A program made the translations under genes and the position numbers. From CAZHPY01 sp964534705 (lineage in GTDB: Bacteria; Omnitrophota; Gorgyraeia; 2-01-FULL-45-10), in contig CAZHPY010000002.1 in NCBI GenBank assembly GCA_964534705.1, forward strand, positions 1-51,659: a stretch of 51,659 bases of DNA, in the 5' to 3' direction. Below, piece by piece: positions 31,501 to 46,500 of the stretch; position 1 is the stretch's first letter; every line of letters begins with the position of its first letter. A model generated the notes under the pieces. The model saw only the letters and a list, made by a program, of their open reading frames with translations. It ran no database searches and was not told where the DNA came from.

Positions 31501-34500
31501 TGGGTATAGAATTACCGCTCATGCCAACGAAATCCAGCATGCTGCTCCATATGGTACCTGAATCCGTGCCAAATGGATCGGTCTTAGCATCATCCGCGGG
31601 CCACCACATGCGCTGCAATGAATTGCCTGAATAATCCAGGACTAGAGAGGCTTCATGGCCGCTGTAATACTCTATTCTGGTGCCGAAAGGACCGGGTCCT
31701 ATCTTTTTCCTCCACGAAGAGCCTGAATTAGGAGCAGGGTATTCTATTTCATAAAGGAACTTGCCGTAGAAGTTCCCCAACTCATCGGCTTTCTCGCCAT
31801 AGAAACGGTCTGATAACAAATTGCCGCCTGCATCATAGTTTGATACTTTCATCGTTGCATCGCTCGGGGTGGGGGAAGCCAGGCTGCTGAAATATGTGCT
31901 GTCCGGGTCAGAGACATAGCGTTCGTAACTTATGTCTCCTATGAAAGGATCGTATTCGTAAGTTGTCGGACCGGATCCTCTAATAGTTGAGGCTTCCTGA
32001 TATGTGATTTCTGTCCCGCTCGCAGGAATGCCGAACGTCAAGACTATGCCAAATCCTTCGGAATTCGCCCATTTCGATTTGAAATTATCCAGGTTATCCA
32101 CCTTGTATGTATTGTCTTCCAGATACGTAATATCGTCATATTCGTCTATCTCCGTTACTACTATATAGTGTTCTTTATCAACGTAAACTATGGCCTGGTT
32201 TCCGGCCTGTATGAGATTCTTAAGTTCATTGTAGTCCATCCTATAATCACCTGGCGCCTGCTGCGTTTCCTGCTGGACGATCTTGTTCATAGTTGCCAGG
32301 GATATTATAAGGTCACCTGACGGCGTATCAGTTATGATACCGGCGCTTATATCTTCAATGATCGCCTTCGCAGCGAGACTTGCCAGATCCGTAACAGGGG
32401 TTATAGGATTAATAAAGAATGCGAGCGCGTCAAATGCGCTTATTCCAAAGTGTTCCGATTGACCGGTAAGCCATGTCGTTATGGCATTGATGACGTCCTG
32501 TGTTTTTCCGCTTGCCGTATTCAGCCAATCGGTGACCTGGGCCATGATGTTATCCCTCATAGTAGTATCCACGGTGCGCTCCTGGCCGTAAACTACCATT
32601 GCCGACCTGGCATATTTTTCGCCCTCCCCTATCATGGCGCTGAAATTGAGCGGGCTATTATTCAACATCTGGTTGGCCAGCGTATCGAGGGTCAGCGCCA
32701 CCGGGCTCAGCGGGTTCGTTACATCGCTAAGGGTGGTCTGCGTACCTATGGGAACTGCCTTGCCGTCTATTGTAATCATAGGCTCGTTATATTGCAGGAA
32801 ATTTATCTCGGGTTTATCGGAAACCAGCGTATCGATCACGGAAACTTCTGTGGCAACAAGGTGGCCGGAAACTTCCTTGGCCATGATGTTCGCGAAAGCG
32901 TAATTTATCTTCTCTTTTGCTTCTATCTTGACGACCTTGGAATCAACGACCGTGATCTTCGCATATGTAGGAATACCTGCTGCAATGCTGCGCTCTAATA
33001 TATATGCGAATGCCGTCAGCGATAGCGGTGTGCCATATATGTCTAATATCTGTGCGGTCGGGTCCACATTATAGGTTGCGCCACCGATGGTTATCGTCCC
33101 TAAACCAGCATCTATCTCGCTGATGAGATTTTCCGGATTTCCATTCACCAGGTCATAGAGTTCCTGTAGCGTGAGTGTCGTATTGCCTCTCTTTATGACC
33201 GCGCTGGAAACGTCTACCGGTCTGTTCACGACCTCTACGGAATTGCCGGCTACGTCCATACTCATGATCTTGCCGTTTATCTTGGTGAACACACTTGTGG
33301 TAAGCTCTACTTTTACTGCTTCCCACGGCGTAGTGTCAGATATGGTCACCTTGCCATAGGTAGGTATGTCATTGGATTCATTCTGAATAAAGAGATCCCT
33401 CATGCCTTCCCAGCTGATGGTCGTTCCATCGGAATCCACTATTTGCGTTATGGGCGAATTCACGAACTGCAGACCGCCTATCGTAAAATAAGCTGCTCCG
33501 GTATCCACGGTTATTTTGCCGGTCAGGGATGAAGGAGACGCTAAGGAAGTGCGCTGGATCAAGGCCGTCCTGAAATCATCCAGCAGGCTTACCCTGGTTA
33601 TTTTCCACCCTGTCTGGGTCCTGGTTATATCCATTGTCGCAGATGTGTCAAAGCCTCGATTCGCCGATACTGAATAGATACGGGCCAGGTCTCCAACCGT
33701 GATATCGTTATGATATGTATCCAGCAATTCGGCATTGGCATCAATCTCATATGTAACACCGCCAAATGTTATTGTACCGGCCGTGCTGTCAACGGCTGAT
33801 ACGGAGCCGGTCAGGGATTTCACATGCGGACTGGCGAGGACTTTTATGACATTGGCTGAAATGCTGCCGTCTTCAAGAAGCGCATTATGCGCTTCAACGT
33901 AGGTGTATATGGAATCTGCATTGTTCTGCTGCATGATATTCTCTAAAGCAGCCATATCGATGGTATTGTTGTTCTCATCGGTTATGACGGTGTCAGGCCT
34001 TATCTTGATCGTATGGCCATTAATACTTATTTCATTGTTTGCAACGGCTATATTCTCGATCTTTCCCATTTCATCATCGCGGTCATCGCCTTCAAAAACG
34101 ATATCTATGCTCTTTACATATTTTGCCCCTGAGACCTCATAGACCCTTATATCCATGTATACGTGCTTACTCTGTATCAAAGCCCGGCTATTCAATTCTC
34201 CCAGGCTTATCGTATTACCATTGACATCGCGTATCTGTGTATTGACATTGACCAGGTACTCATTGTCATCATATACAATAGTACCCTTCGTGGCATCGGT
34301 CGCATTAACGGTTATCGTGGTACTTTCATCCGGCACGCCATAGAACAGGGTGTCGCCTGCTATTGGCACGGTGTCAACAAATCCTATCTCAAGCGCTTCC
34401 CAGTCGCCGCTATCCTTAAAGCGTGAAAGTTGTCCTGAAACGATCGTGGTCAGGCCCTTATCCTTGTTCGCTTGCAGCATGGCCATAAAGCCTTCCAGGT

Positions 34501-37500
34501 CACTTGGGTCTGTGGTGAACTTCGTGTCTTTGGTTATTTTTATATTCTCACCGTCCACCGTAATGATCGTATAATTACCTTCTGCGTCTTTCTTGATATC
34601 GGTGACCATGCTCTTACTGAGCCGCGAAACTATCGTGTTAGTCGATGTCTTCAGGAAGGTCACATTCTTCTTGGTAAGGTTCCACGTGCCTTCAGGAGTC
34701 CTCTTTATACTAGTGTAGGTATTTGTAGTGCTGACTGTATTATCTATTCCTCCTGAAACATATACCAACCGCAGCGCCTCGCCCTTAGCGTTGTAGTCCA
34801 CCAGCATTGCGGCCAATTCATCAAGAGATATGGACTTGACATCTGCACCTGCGCGTTTTATTATCTGCATCTGATATAGCGGGCCGGTTCCGCGCTCATC
34901 CCTGAGCAGGGCCATCTTTATAGTCATGTCCTCTGGCACTGGTATGACCATTCCATTAATAGTTATGGTCTTGGCTAAGGTATCTACGGCGGTCAATTCT
35001 CCCTGGAAGTCATTTATCTGCATCGTCTGCGCCGTAAAGCCTATTTCGGTATTATTAAAGCTTAATCCGTTCACATCGGACACCAGGTTCGCGCCGCCGG
35101 ACCAGGTCCAGGAATTAGCAGTAACATTTACACCGCTTGAAAGCCTCATGGGCGTATTTGTATTACTGTAAACCTGGAAGAGATCGGCTAACTCGGCAAG
35201 CGTTACCTTTTTGTTATTCACCGTGAATTTGGTATCCCCGGCAACCTGGATCGTCATGCCGTTTATGTTTATAGTGCTGTTCTCTACATCCACGCCGTTA
35301 AGATAACCCGTGAAACCATCGGAGGCGCCGTTGTTTACAACGCCGAAATTCATCCTGTCATTGCCGTTATAGACCCATCCTTCTGGAGTAAGTGTTATGG
35401 AATGGTCTGCCCGGTACCATAGCGACCCTACACCGACCTCGTCAAGCTTGCTGCTTAACTGGTCCATAGTAACAGGCGTACCGTGCCACCACCAGCTGTC
35501 AGTGCTTACACCGAACTTATCAAAACCATCGGCAAAATTAAGCTTGAATCCGTTGAAATCCAGTGTATTATTTACCGTATCCACGCCGCTTAAGGCGCCA
35601 TCCAGCGAAGCAAGGCTGATATTCCTGGTCGAGAAAGTAACTCCGGCAAGGTCATACAACCATCCGTCTTTAGTGTTTATTAATTCATGCGGATAAGGAT
35701 CTTCATAGATAACCCATATACCGCCGCACAGCGCGAAAATAAGGCCCAGGAACATCCCGACGAACATGCCTATGAGCCCTCCGCCGGCCTCAGCCATTAC
35801 CTCTGCCGTGATCTCCGCCTTTAATTCATTGGTAAGCGGCACTTCTTTTCTTATCAGAGGTGGCGCATCCAGCCATGTGATCATGCCGGCCGCATTGTTA
35901 TCTGCCAGGATGTCTGCTAATTCCGCGAGCGTTACGTTCCTACCATCCATGGCGAGAGATGCTTGGTCGCGTAAGTGTACGACCAGGCCATTGACTGTTA
36001 TGGTGTTATTTGCTATATCAACCGCCGTAAGCCTGCCTCCGAACGAATTCATCGTGGATCCCTTGACTACGAAATTCAGCCTCAACTCCGATGTCCTCCA
36101 TCCGTCCTCGCGGCGTTCCACGCTCGTAGTAACAAGCCTCGGTTTTATAGTGCCGCTTGCCGCAAGTATACCGGCCAGCTCTTCAAGGCTCACATCTACT
36201 CCATCAACGGTTATATGGTTATTTCCGCCTATGTGCAGTATGATTCCGTTAACGGTTAAGGTATTCCCAGCCGTATCTACATTGGTGAGATACCCTGCGA
36301 AATTAGTGACAGTCTTGGTAATAAATCCTATTTCATTATCCATAAATGACCATTTGCTCGAATCGAATTGTATGGCCTCTCCTTGCTGGAGCGTTACTTC
36401 GGTACCTGCCATGGCGGCTTCGAGCTCTGATAATGTTACGCGCTTGCCGTTCAACAGCAATGTAAAGTTATCCGGCAATGCTATCGTTACCCCGCTTACC
36501 GTGACACTGCCTGTAACTTTGTTGATACTCTGCAGCGGCGCCTGGCCATTAAGGTCTATCTTGTTTTTCGTCCATTCGGTCGGAGCCTGGTCCGCAAAAT
36601 GAAGATCTCTCGTAGTAAGGACCCAATTATCTCCTATCACCTCCATGCTCACTCCTGTCAGCCATGTGCTCTTTCCCGTGCCGGTGTTATCCGACAGCAT
36701 TTGCGCCAGATCTGCAAGCGTCAACACATTGTTACCTGACCATATGACGGAATCGATCGGAACGCTGATAACCTTGTCGTCGACGGTGATCGTGCCGGCG
36801 GCTGTATCCACCGCGCTGAGTATGCCGTTATAGTTCGTCTGGCCGTTCTCTATAGTGGAGAAGTTTATGGAATCCCCGACAAATTCGTATGTGCCTGAGG
36901 CCGTATATCTTATATTGGTATTAGTGATCCACATCTTTACTCCAGGCCTGAAATAAGTGGTGCTGTTAAGCACTGTCTTAAGCTCTTCTAAAGTCATGAC
37001 CGTTCCATTCAACCGTATGGTCTGATTATCAGTAATATGTATGCCCCAGCTGCCTGTTTCTGCTATGTAGAGATCGTTATGGTTCAAGTCGATGTTCTCG
37101 AGGAACCCGTTCGCAAGCCTATACTCACTTTTCTTAATATTGATATTTACTATCGCCTTGCCGCTTCCGTCAAATACCAGCTCTCCGTTCGAAAGTTTTA
37201 CATAGCTATCGTCCAGGAATGCATATCCCTGCGCGGCGAGGATCGCATCAAAATCGGCTCTTAGCTCACTTAAAGAAACGTCCTTGCCGTTTATCTTTAA
37301 TGTATATTCCGCGGGTAGACGGATCGTCTTTCCGTTCACGGTTATCGTATTATTCGTGGTATTCACATCGGAGATTACGCCTGAATATGCCTGTATATTT
37401 TTCTTCGTGATTATATTTATATCGGCCTGCGTTGCTACGTCAAATCCCCATGCGCTGCCGTCATATTTGATAGCGGACTTATCAAGCCATGTCACGGCGC

Positions 37501-40500
37501 CGGCCGTACCATTGGAGGCGAGCAGGCCAGCAAGATCTGTTAAGGCAACTGTCTGGCCGTCTACGGTAAGCTTGTATGTTCCTGACAACCCAACAATTAT
37601 ACCGCCTATGGTGATCGTGTTATTAGTTGTATCCACCGCCGTTATACTGCCGGAGAAACCTTCCTGATAAGTATCTTCTGTTGCCCCTGCCGTGTGGAAC
37701 AGTACAGTTGTGCCGGTCAATGTCCATCTGCCATTCACATAGCCTGCTCCCAGTTCCCGGGAATCATAACCTGCCCCTGTAGCGATAGTGGCGGTCCCCA
37801 ATTTTTCTGCAAGGGCATCAAACGTAATACCGGTCCCATCAAGCCTGATAACTGCCTCTGTAGGTATGTAGACCTGTATATTACCTATGGTAACGGTCCT
37901 GTTAACTGTATCTGCACCGGCCAACTGACCCCTGATCTTCGAACCCGGATCGGCCTGGCGGAAATAAAGCGTATCAGAATCGATTTGAGGGCCTGAGGCT
38001 GTTTCTGTGACTTTCAGTCCTGCATTAAGCTCGTCGAACACCTCTACCGCATTGCCGTTAGCCGATGCCGTATTAAGTTTCGCGGTAAGTTCACTATAGG
38101 TTATCTCTTTCCACCCATAGTTATCATTCCACATGACTTTGGATTCGGCGGGCATCTGAATCGTCTCTCCGCCGATCGTTATTGTCCTGGCGCTGGTATT
38201 GACAGCATCCAGAATGCTGCCCGAGGATATCTTTCGCGCCGAATATGGAGCTGTTACTTTCAACTGTATGTAATCATTACCTGTAAGTTGTGTAAAGGCA
38301 GAATAGTACGACGGCTTCTGCACGGTGACATCATGCACGACCTCTACGGTATATCCGTTCGCTCTTGCAGTATTGAATTTATCCACAAGATCCGCTATTC
38401 CCGGCTTGGAGATATACCCGTTCTCATCCTGCCATTCTACGTAAGCATATTCTGAGTCATATTCGTCGTATATAGTGGAGACTTGCAGTTCTATTCCGCC
38501 AACGGTGACCGTTCCTATCTTAGACTGCGAGGAATAACCCGACTGTGTACCGGCATCAGGATTAACGTTGTCAATAATGCTGCCGGACAGTAGTTTTATT
38601 GACGGCTGGACAGTCTCAATACGGAGGTCCGGTTCGCTGAATTCCCATCCGGAGTCGGACATGCGGATGTGCGTATCTCCTTCGAGCATGGCCCTCTTGG
38701 AAGTATAACCATAGTAATAGCTGTACTGGTACAAGCCAAGCTTGTATTGCAGATCGGCGAACTCTACCTCTTCGCCATTTACGAATATCTTGCGGTTATC
38801 TCCTGGATAACCCTTGAAGCTTATTACCTGGTTATCTATGGTCATCGTCCTGTTCTTGTAGTCGACGGCATTTATCACAGCCCCTGAAGAAATAGTTGAG
38901 GCCGGCATGTTCGTTACCCAGAAACGGATAGGAGCATCGCTTGACAGCCACCATCCGGAATCTTTTATTTCCAGGCTCAGGTTGTCATATAATTCTACTT
39001 TCCTGCCGGCATCGGTCGTTCTCTTCAGGAGATCCTTTAATTCCTCCAATGTAGCAATACTGCTATAGCCTCCCCCTTCATACCATCTCATGTCATTTTC
39101 AAAAGCGAACAGGCTTGAGGCGTAAATGGTACGACCGCCTATATTTATCGTACCGTTAATGGTATCTACGCTGTTCAGGAGAGTTCCTTGCAATATCGTG
39201 GCGCCGCGAGCCGCTAAGTAGAATTTTAGGGACTTATTCTTGACCTGCCATCCCATACCTGTAACATTTATATCGAGAGTGTCAAGCAGCGTTACTTTCT
39301 TGCCGCTGGCGGTAACGGTCGCTAAATAGCCGGCGAGTTGTTCCAGGGTAAGGCCGTCATCTTCCGGCATGTTCGCATTCTCAGGACTATCCCAGATGAT
39401 TTTATAACCGCTGTCCAGATATTGTCCGAGATTTATTACCTGGTCGTTTATGGTCATTGTCCTGTCAACGGTATTCACACTGTTCAATATGGAGCCGCTG
39501 TCAATGGTAGAGGTACCGTATATCCAGTAGAAGTTGAATTCGGTCGCGAACCAGCCGGTATAATCCTCGCGCAATGGGGTATCTTTAAAGGTCCCTATGG
39601 AATACCCCTGTGCTTTCGCCTGTTTAAACCTGTCTACCAGCTCATTAAAGTCAATTACCTCGATCTGGGTCTTGCTGTAATACCATTTTATTTTAATATC
39701 GCTTTCATCCTTTATCCTTATAGTTGTTTCGCCCATGGTTACTGTCTTATTGATGGTATTTACACCCTCGAGGATCGTGTCTTTTAATATCTTCGCTGTG
39801 CCTATCGCCGTTCCTACAATAAGACTGCCGTCCTTGAGGTACCATACTGAATCTTTAACAGCTACGAGAGGATGGTCCATCCTGTTCGGATATGTCATCA
39901 TCTTATCGCCGACGGCCTCTGCCTGTCTCAGTTTCATTTCGAGTTCCGCGATATCGATCTCTTCGGTTTTTGTCCCATCCCACCAGTAGATCTTTAATGC
40001 GGGTAATACTATCGCTGTCTGGCTTCCCAGCTTTATTGTATTGTTCGCCGCATCTACATCGTTCACCACCGTACCGGACCCAAGTTTAGCTGTGGTATGG
40101 TCGGCCCTTGCGCGGAACGTTATGGAACTATTTTCAAAATACCAATTGTCGCCGTTATTTGCTCTTGCCACGCTATTGTAGCCCGTCGTCTCTATTATTT
40201 TGCCTTCGGCCTGCGCTTCGCTTAAATTTGCCTCAAGCTCTTCAAGGCTGACAAGCTTGGTATTTTCTATCACACCGCCAAAGAACCCTCCGCTGGGCGC
40301 GGAAGCTCCTAACTCCTGCCAATATATCTTAAACTCATAATTTGCCGGCAAGCCTACTCCGAACATGGCGGCAAAAGTCGTGGCATAGACAGAATCCGGT
40401 GTCGTGGGAGGAACTCTGACAACGTGACCGTTTAGAGTAACGGTTTCGTTAACGGTATCCACGGCGTCCAGCACAGACCTTGACTCAAAGTCCATAAAGG

Positions 40501-43500
40501 CGGCTGTTTCGCCTAATTTCAATAAGTTTGCATTATAAACCCAGCCTGCGCCGTCCTTCAATATAGGTATGCCCTCTTTATCGGCGCCGAGGAATAGCAT
40601 ATCCCCGAAATCCAATGCCCTGACAAATATACCGTTACCGTTGTCATGTGATGAGTCCAGCTCTTCAGCTAACTGGTTAAACGTCATGAACTTATTGCCG
40701 TACAATATCCTGGTATAGGAGGTATCCATGTTTATTGTTATACCGCCGAGGGTAATTGTCTTGGCGACGGTATCTATGCTGTCCATGAATACTCCGCTTT
40801 CTACATCACATTCCGGCCTGTTAACTATCGTAAAGTAAGCATCCTGGGCAGGATACATGAACCACTCGTTCTTGCCGTTCTTAAAGACCTCTGTCTGGCT
40901 TAACACGACATTGTATCCGCCGACCAGGGCTTTTGTAAGTTCCTTGTTCAGGGTGGCCATATCAATGAGCTTGCTATCCAGATAGATGTTCATGTGCGTG
41001 TCAAAATTGACCGCCACATCATTGAAATGCAAAGCTTTGTTGACAAGGTCGATGCCTGTCAGGTTCGCTGTAAATGCCTGTTTTGAAACTGATATCAGCA
41101 GGTTGTCCAGATACCATATGGGCGTTATGGCATTCTGCAGGAATGCATCTTCTGAAGTGAAGCCGTCCGGTAAGCGTGATTCTCTGGTCGCGACCTGCGG
41201 CTCAAAGTTATAATAATACGTGAATTCCCCGCCTATTCGTATATCATCGAACATCGCAGGATAACTCAGGCTGTCTGTCCCTATCCCCACGTACCCTGCC
41301 TGTTTATAGGAAATAAACGTCTCAAAATAGCTTGCCTGATTGTCCAGATATACTTTTACAGAATTGCCTTCAAACTTTACCTTCGCCGTATGCCATTCGG
41401 TGGCATCCACAAAGAAGTTCTGGATACCGCCCATCTTGGTAAGTTTCTCTGTTTCGCCATCGATATTTTCATCAAGGAACACTGTCAGGTCATTGCCAGC
41501 CCTTACCAATCTCAGCTCATAACCCCTCTTCTTTTCAGACATCCTGAAGTAAACAGAGAACGCTTCGCCGATATCTCCGGATAACGTTGATGACGGATCG
41601 CTATAATGAAGATTGAATTTTGTTTCTACAAAACCGTCCTGTATCTGGACGTCGGGTATCATCGACCTGAACTTCCCCTTCTGCTGTAATTGCGCATAAA
41701 CGTTATTACCCGTCCCGTCATCCATGATGATCCAATTGCCTCCATCATTGTCAGGGACAAACGGCAGTGTGGGTTTTTCTGTATATTGTTCGGATATCGG
41801 TGTGCGCTTTACCCTCACATCATCAAAATAAACGATATCCTTTAGAGAATCCGTGGCTATGGCAACGCTGCCGGATGTATAAGTCGCATGTATCTGGTCT
41901 ATTGCCTTGGTCTCATTACCATCCAGGTATACCTTTATGGATTCTTTATCAAGTTCTATCTTTATGCTATGCCATGCATTGGGCGTTGAGAAGAAATTGC
42001 TGAATGTCAGCGTGCTGCCTATCTGCCACCCGAGCGCATAATACCTTGAAGTATAAAGATACAGGTAAGCGTTATTGCCGGATTTCTTTATATATGCGAC
42101 ATAACCGTTGCCCTCGGAGTCTGTCCTGAAGTATATCTTAACCTTGGAGTCTGACTCCTTGGTCATCTTGAACTTGGCTTCTATTGTTCCGTCACTGAGA
42201 GGCTCTCCATCCAGGGTAGCGATATGAAGCCTATTGTCATTTATGGCGGACTGCCGGTACGTATAATTGCCCGTTGCTTCATCATCTACGATCTGCCATT
42301 GTCCGCCATCGTCTCGCGGGGTGATCGGTATCTGCCGGGCCTGGGTGAAGTCATCGTTGACCGGTGTCTGTTTTACGCTTATGTTGTCAAAATATGCTGC
42401 GCTCTTTAGGGCATACGTGCCTATGGCAATTTTACCGGATGCGTAAGTTGTGTCTATCCTGCTGATAACAGGAGTCTTGTTATCATCGATATACACCTTA
42501 ATTGATGGCCCTAAGAGTTCTATCTTTATGGTGTGCCATTCATTTTCGGCGCCGGTAAAGACGTTCCTGACCCTCGTGTAACTCGGATCACCGAATATCA
42601 TCGTAAAGATATCGCTTATCGCGCTCAATGCTGATTTTTGCTTCGGTTTTAAGACATAATTGGAGAACTTGAGCAGCGCATCGTTCGAATCTTTCTTAAC
42701 CTCTACCGCATATCCTGTTCCAGTATCATCAGTCCTGAAGTGAACGTACGCCGCATCGCCGGAACTCTGCAGCTTGAACCCGACACTTATAGTACCATTC
42801 TGCATCGTTTCATTATCCATGAAGCTCATATGATAATTGTCATCCGTTACGGATTGACGGTAGGCGTAATTACCGGTGCCGTCATCCACTACCTGCCAGT
42901 TACCGCCGTCATCTCTGGGCGTGAAGTTAGACTCTGGAACCTGGGTAAAGCGGGTATCTACCTCTGTCCTTGTGATCTTCAGGTCATCAAAATATGCGGC
43001 GCTGTTCAAGGCATATGTTCCAAGAGCAATGTCCCCGGAAGTATAAGCGGTGTGCTCCTGTTCAATATGGTTAGCGTTGTCATCCAGATATATCTTTATG
43101 GAATCTTTAAGAAGATTGATCGTTACTGTATGCCATTCATCTGCTGCTGAAGTGAAGAAGTTGTTTAACCTGCGGGAGTCGCCTATCTGTTTTGATAATA
43201 CGTAATCGCTGACCGTGTAGAGATAGATATAAGCGTCGTTGTTGCCTCTCCTGATCTGGGCAGCATAACCGTTGCCATTCTCGTCCAATCTAAAGAAGAT
43301 ACGTATCCTGTCATCGTAATCATACTGGAGCTTAAATTTGACCTCGATCGTACCGTCGCTGATCTTCTCATTGTTCAGAAGGACGTTATGGCTGTCTCCA
43401 TCCAGTGTGGACTGACGATAAACATAGTCGCCTGCTTCGGTTTCCGACACTTCCCATCTGGCCTTATTATCTAACGGGGTAAATACAGTCTGCTCCGGTG

Positions 43501-46500
43501 CTTGTGAGAAATTATTATTTACTTCGGTATGTTTTACAACGATGTCATCGAAATATGCTATGTTATTAAGTTTTGCGGTCCCTATCGCGATACGGCCATA
43601 TGAATAGACCGAATCTTCCTGGCTTATGTGGTTAGCCTGGTCATCCAGGAATATCTTTATGGAATTCCCTGAAAGCACAACCTTTAAAGTATGCCATACA
43701 TTGGGACCCGCAAAGATATTATCGAATGATAAATCATTACCTATCTGTTGGACCAGGCCGAACGAACTGGTGGTATACAAGCTGAGATAGGCGCTGTTAC
43801 CCACTCGCCTTACCTGCGCAACATAACCGTTGCCGCCTCCGCTTATCCTGAAGTATAACCTTGCCCTGTCATCATTATCATACTGCAGTTTGAATTTCGT
43901 CTGTACGGTGCCGTCTCCGATGGTCTCGTTATCAATAAGGGCCGCATGAGTGCTATCGTCCAGGACAGACTGGCAGTATACAAAGTTGCCGCTTTCCTCC
44001 TCTGCTATCTGCCACTTACCGCCGTCATCTTTCGGGCTTATCGACGGTTCCGGAGCCTGTGATAAGTTGTCGTTGACTTCTACATGTTTCACGACTATAT
44101 CGTCAAAATAAGCTGGTTTATTAAGCCTTGCCGTTCCTATGGCTATGGTGCCCGGATTAACGCTTGAGCCGCGCTGTTCAATGGAGAGATCTGTCATGTC
44201 GTCGATCGATGCTTTTATCAGGTCGTTGTCGAGTTTTATTTTTAAAGTATGCCATTCGTCCGAACTTGCGAAGAAATTGGACTTCTGCGCGGAAGCGTTT
44301 ACACGGTTGCCGACAACATAATTCTTCGCTCCATATAGATACAGCTTGATACCGTCATTGTTCCTGACTACCTGGGCAGCATATCCGGTACCATCGGCGG
44401 CGGTCCTGAAGAATAGGTTCATGATCTCTTCATCATACCCATTATCCTGCAGCTTGAATTTAACTTCTATAGTACCGTTCTGGACCACCTCGCGGTTAAG
44501 TATGGCTACCTGGTTGCTATTGTAGCTATTGTCAAGCAGCGATTGCTTGTAAACATAATTACCGGATGCGTCTTCTACAACATCCCATGCACCGCTCAAT
44601 GGTGTGAAAGAAGGAGCCGGCGCCTGGGACAGGTTCTCTTTGACTATGGGAGCGTCCGTTAGAGTAATATTGTCGAAATAAGCCGGCGCATTCAAACCGT
44701 ATGTCCCTATAGCTACCCTTCCTGAATTATAGTCGGCGACTGCTCGATTCATTATGAAATTATCATCAAGATAAATATTCGCTACACCAGATTTGAGGTC
44801 GATCTTTATATCGTGCCATCCAGGATTATTGAAGAAATATGTTTCTCTCCAACGGTCTCCTATCTGTTTATTCAATGCGTAATTCGTCACTGTATAGAGG
44901 TATACATTACAGTAGTTGTAGTAAGTATTGTCTCTTTGCACACGGACGGCATAGCCGTTGCCGTCAACATCCAGCCCGAAATAGAACAATACGTCGCTAT
45001 CGTCCGAGGACTGTAGATTGAATTTGGCCTGTATCGTGCCGTCTGCAAAGTCCGTATTATCCATGATGGCAATATGTATACCGTCGTTGAGCGAGGACTG
45101 CCTATAAACATAATTGGAGTTTTCATCTTCCACTACGTCCCACACGCCGCCGTCCGTCATTGGCGTGAATGTAACCGCAGGGGCTTGCGAGAGGCCGTCA
45201 TCGAATTTAACATGGGATACGCTCAGGTCATCGAAATACGCTATAGAAGTAAGATTGTATGTCCCTATACCGACCTTTCCTGAAGCATATGACGCATTTT
45301 GCTGTTTTAGATAGGTGGCCTGGCTATCGAGGGATATCTTTATCGTTTCGCCGTCAAGAGCGACCCTTAAGGTGTGCCATTTGTCCGGGCCCGCGAAGAA
45401 ATTGGAGATCCTGATAGAATCGCCTATCTGGCTGCCGATGGAATACTTCTGTACCTTATTAAGATATATATATGCATCATTATACTGGCGCCTTACCTGT
45501 GCTACATAGCCATAACCGGTATCGCTCATCCTGAAGTATATCTGTGCCCTCTGGTCCCAATCAGAGGAGATCTTGAACTTGGTTTCTATGGTACCGTCTG
45601 CGATGCTTTCGTCCCTCATCATCGCGATATGGGAAACGCCGTCGTTTATTACAGATTGTGTATAGGCGCGGTTACCGTTTGCGTCTGTCGCCGCCTGCCA
45701 ATTGCCGCCATCGTCATTAGGCGTTAACGGTATATCATATGCCGGCGACAGGTCGTTATTAACAGGACTATCGCTCACTGCAATGTCATCAAAGTACGCA
45801 GCGGTATTCAAAGCGTAGGTGCCTATTGCGATGCGCCCTGAAGTATAAGACGAATGCCGCTGCTCTATGTAAGTCGGCGCATTATCCAGGGATATCCTTA
45901 TAAGGCTGCCGATGAGCTCGACCTTTACAGTGTGCCATGCGTCTGAAGCCGCGCCAGAGAAGGCATTGGCTATCTTCACGCTGGGCCATATCTGGCTGCC
46001 TACAGCAAACTCTTTGACGTTGTTGAAATATAGATATGCATCGTTATTGCTTCTCTGGACCTGCGCTACATAACCGTTGCCGTATTCATCAAGCCTGAAG
46101 TAGATCCGTACCCTGTCATCGTAATCATAGCCGAGCTTGAATTTAGCTTCTATGGCGCCATCGGCTATCGTCTCATTTTCCATTACCGCCAGATGTGAAG
46201 CACTATCGTTCACCATGGATTGCGTGTATATATAATTGCCATTCCCGTCTTCGACCAGCTGCCACTTGCCGCCGTCGTCGCCCGGCCTGAACTGTGCTAA
46301 AGGCGCCTGGGACAGGCTGTCTTTAGATTGTGTATGGATTATGGCGACATCGTCAAAATATGCCGCGCTGTTCAGCGCATATGTGCCTATCCCAACGGAG
46401 CCGGAAGCATAGAACGAATGGAACTGCTCTATGTGACTTACGGCGTTATCCAGATATACCTTTATAAAATTACCGTCCAGGCTGACTTTTAGCGTGTGCC

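Noticed and set aside
35766..36602. Long plus-strand open frames (up to 278 codons here, many others across the window)
   Set aside because: They are antisense to continuous minus-strand coding sequence with clear domains. They lack ribosome-binding sites and recognisable products, and cluster over Ala/Ser-rich or repeated regions.
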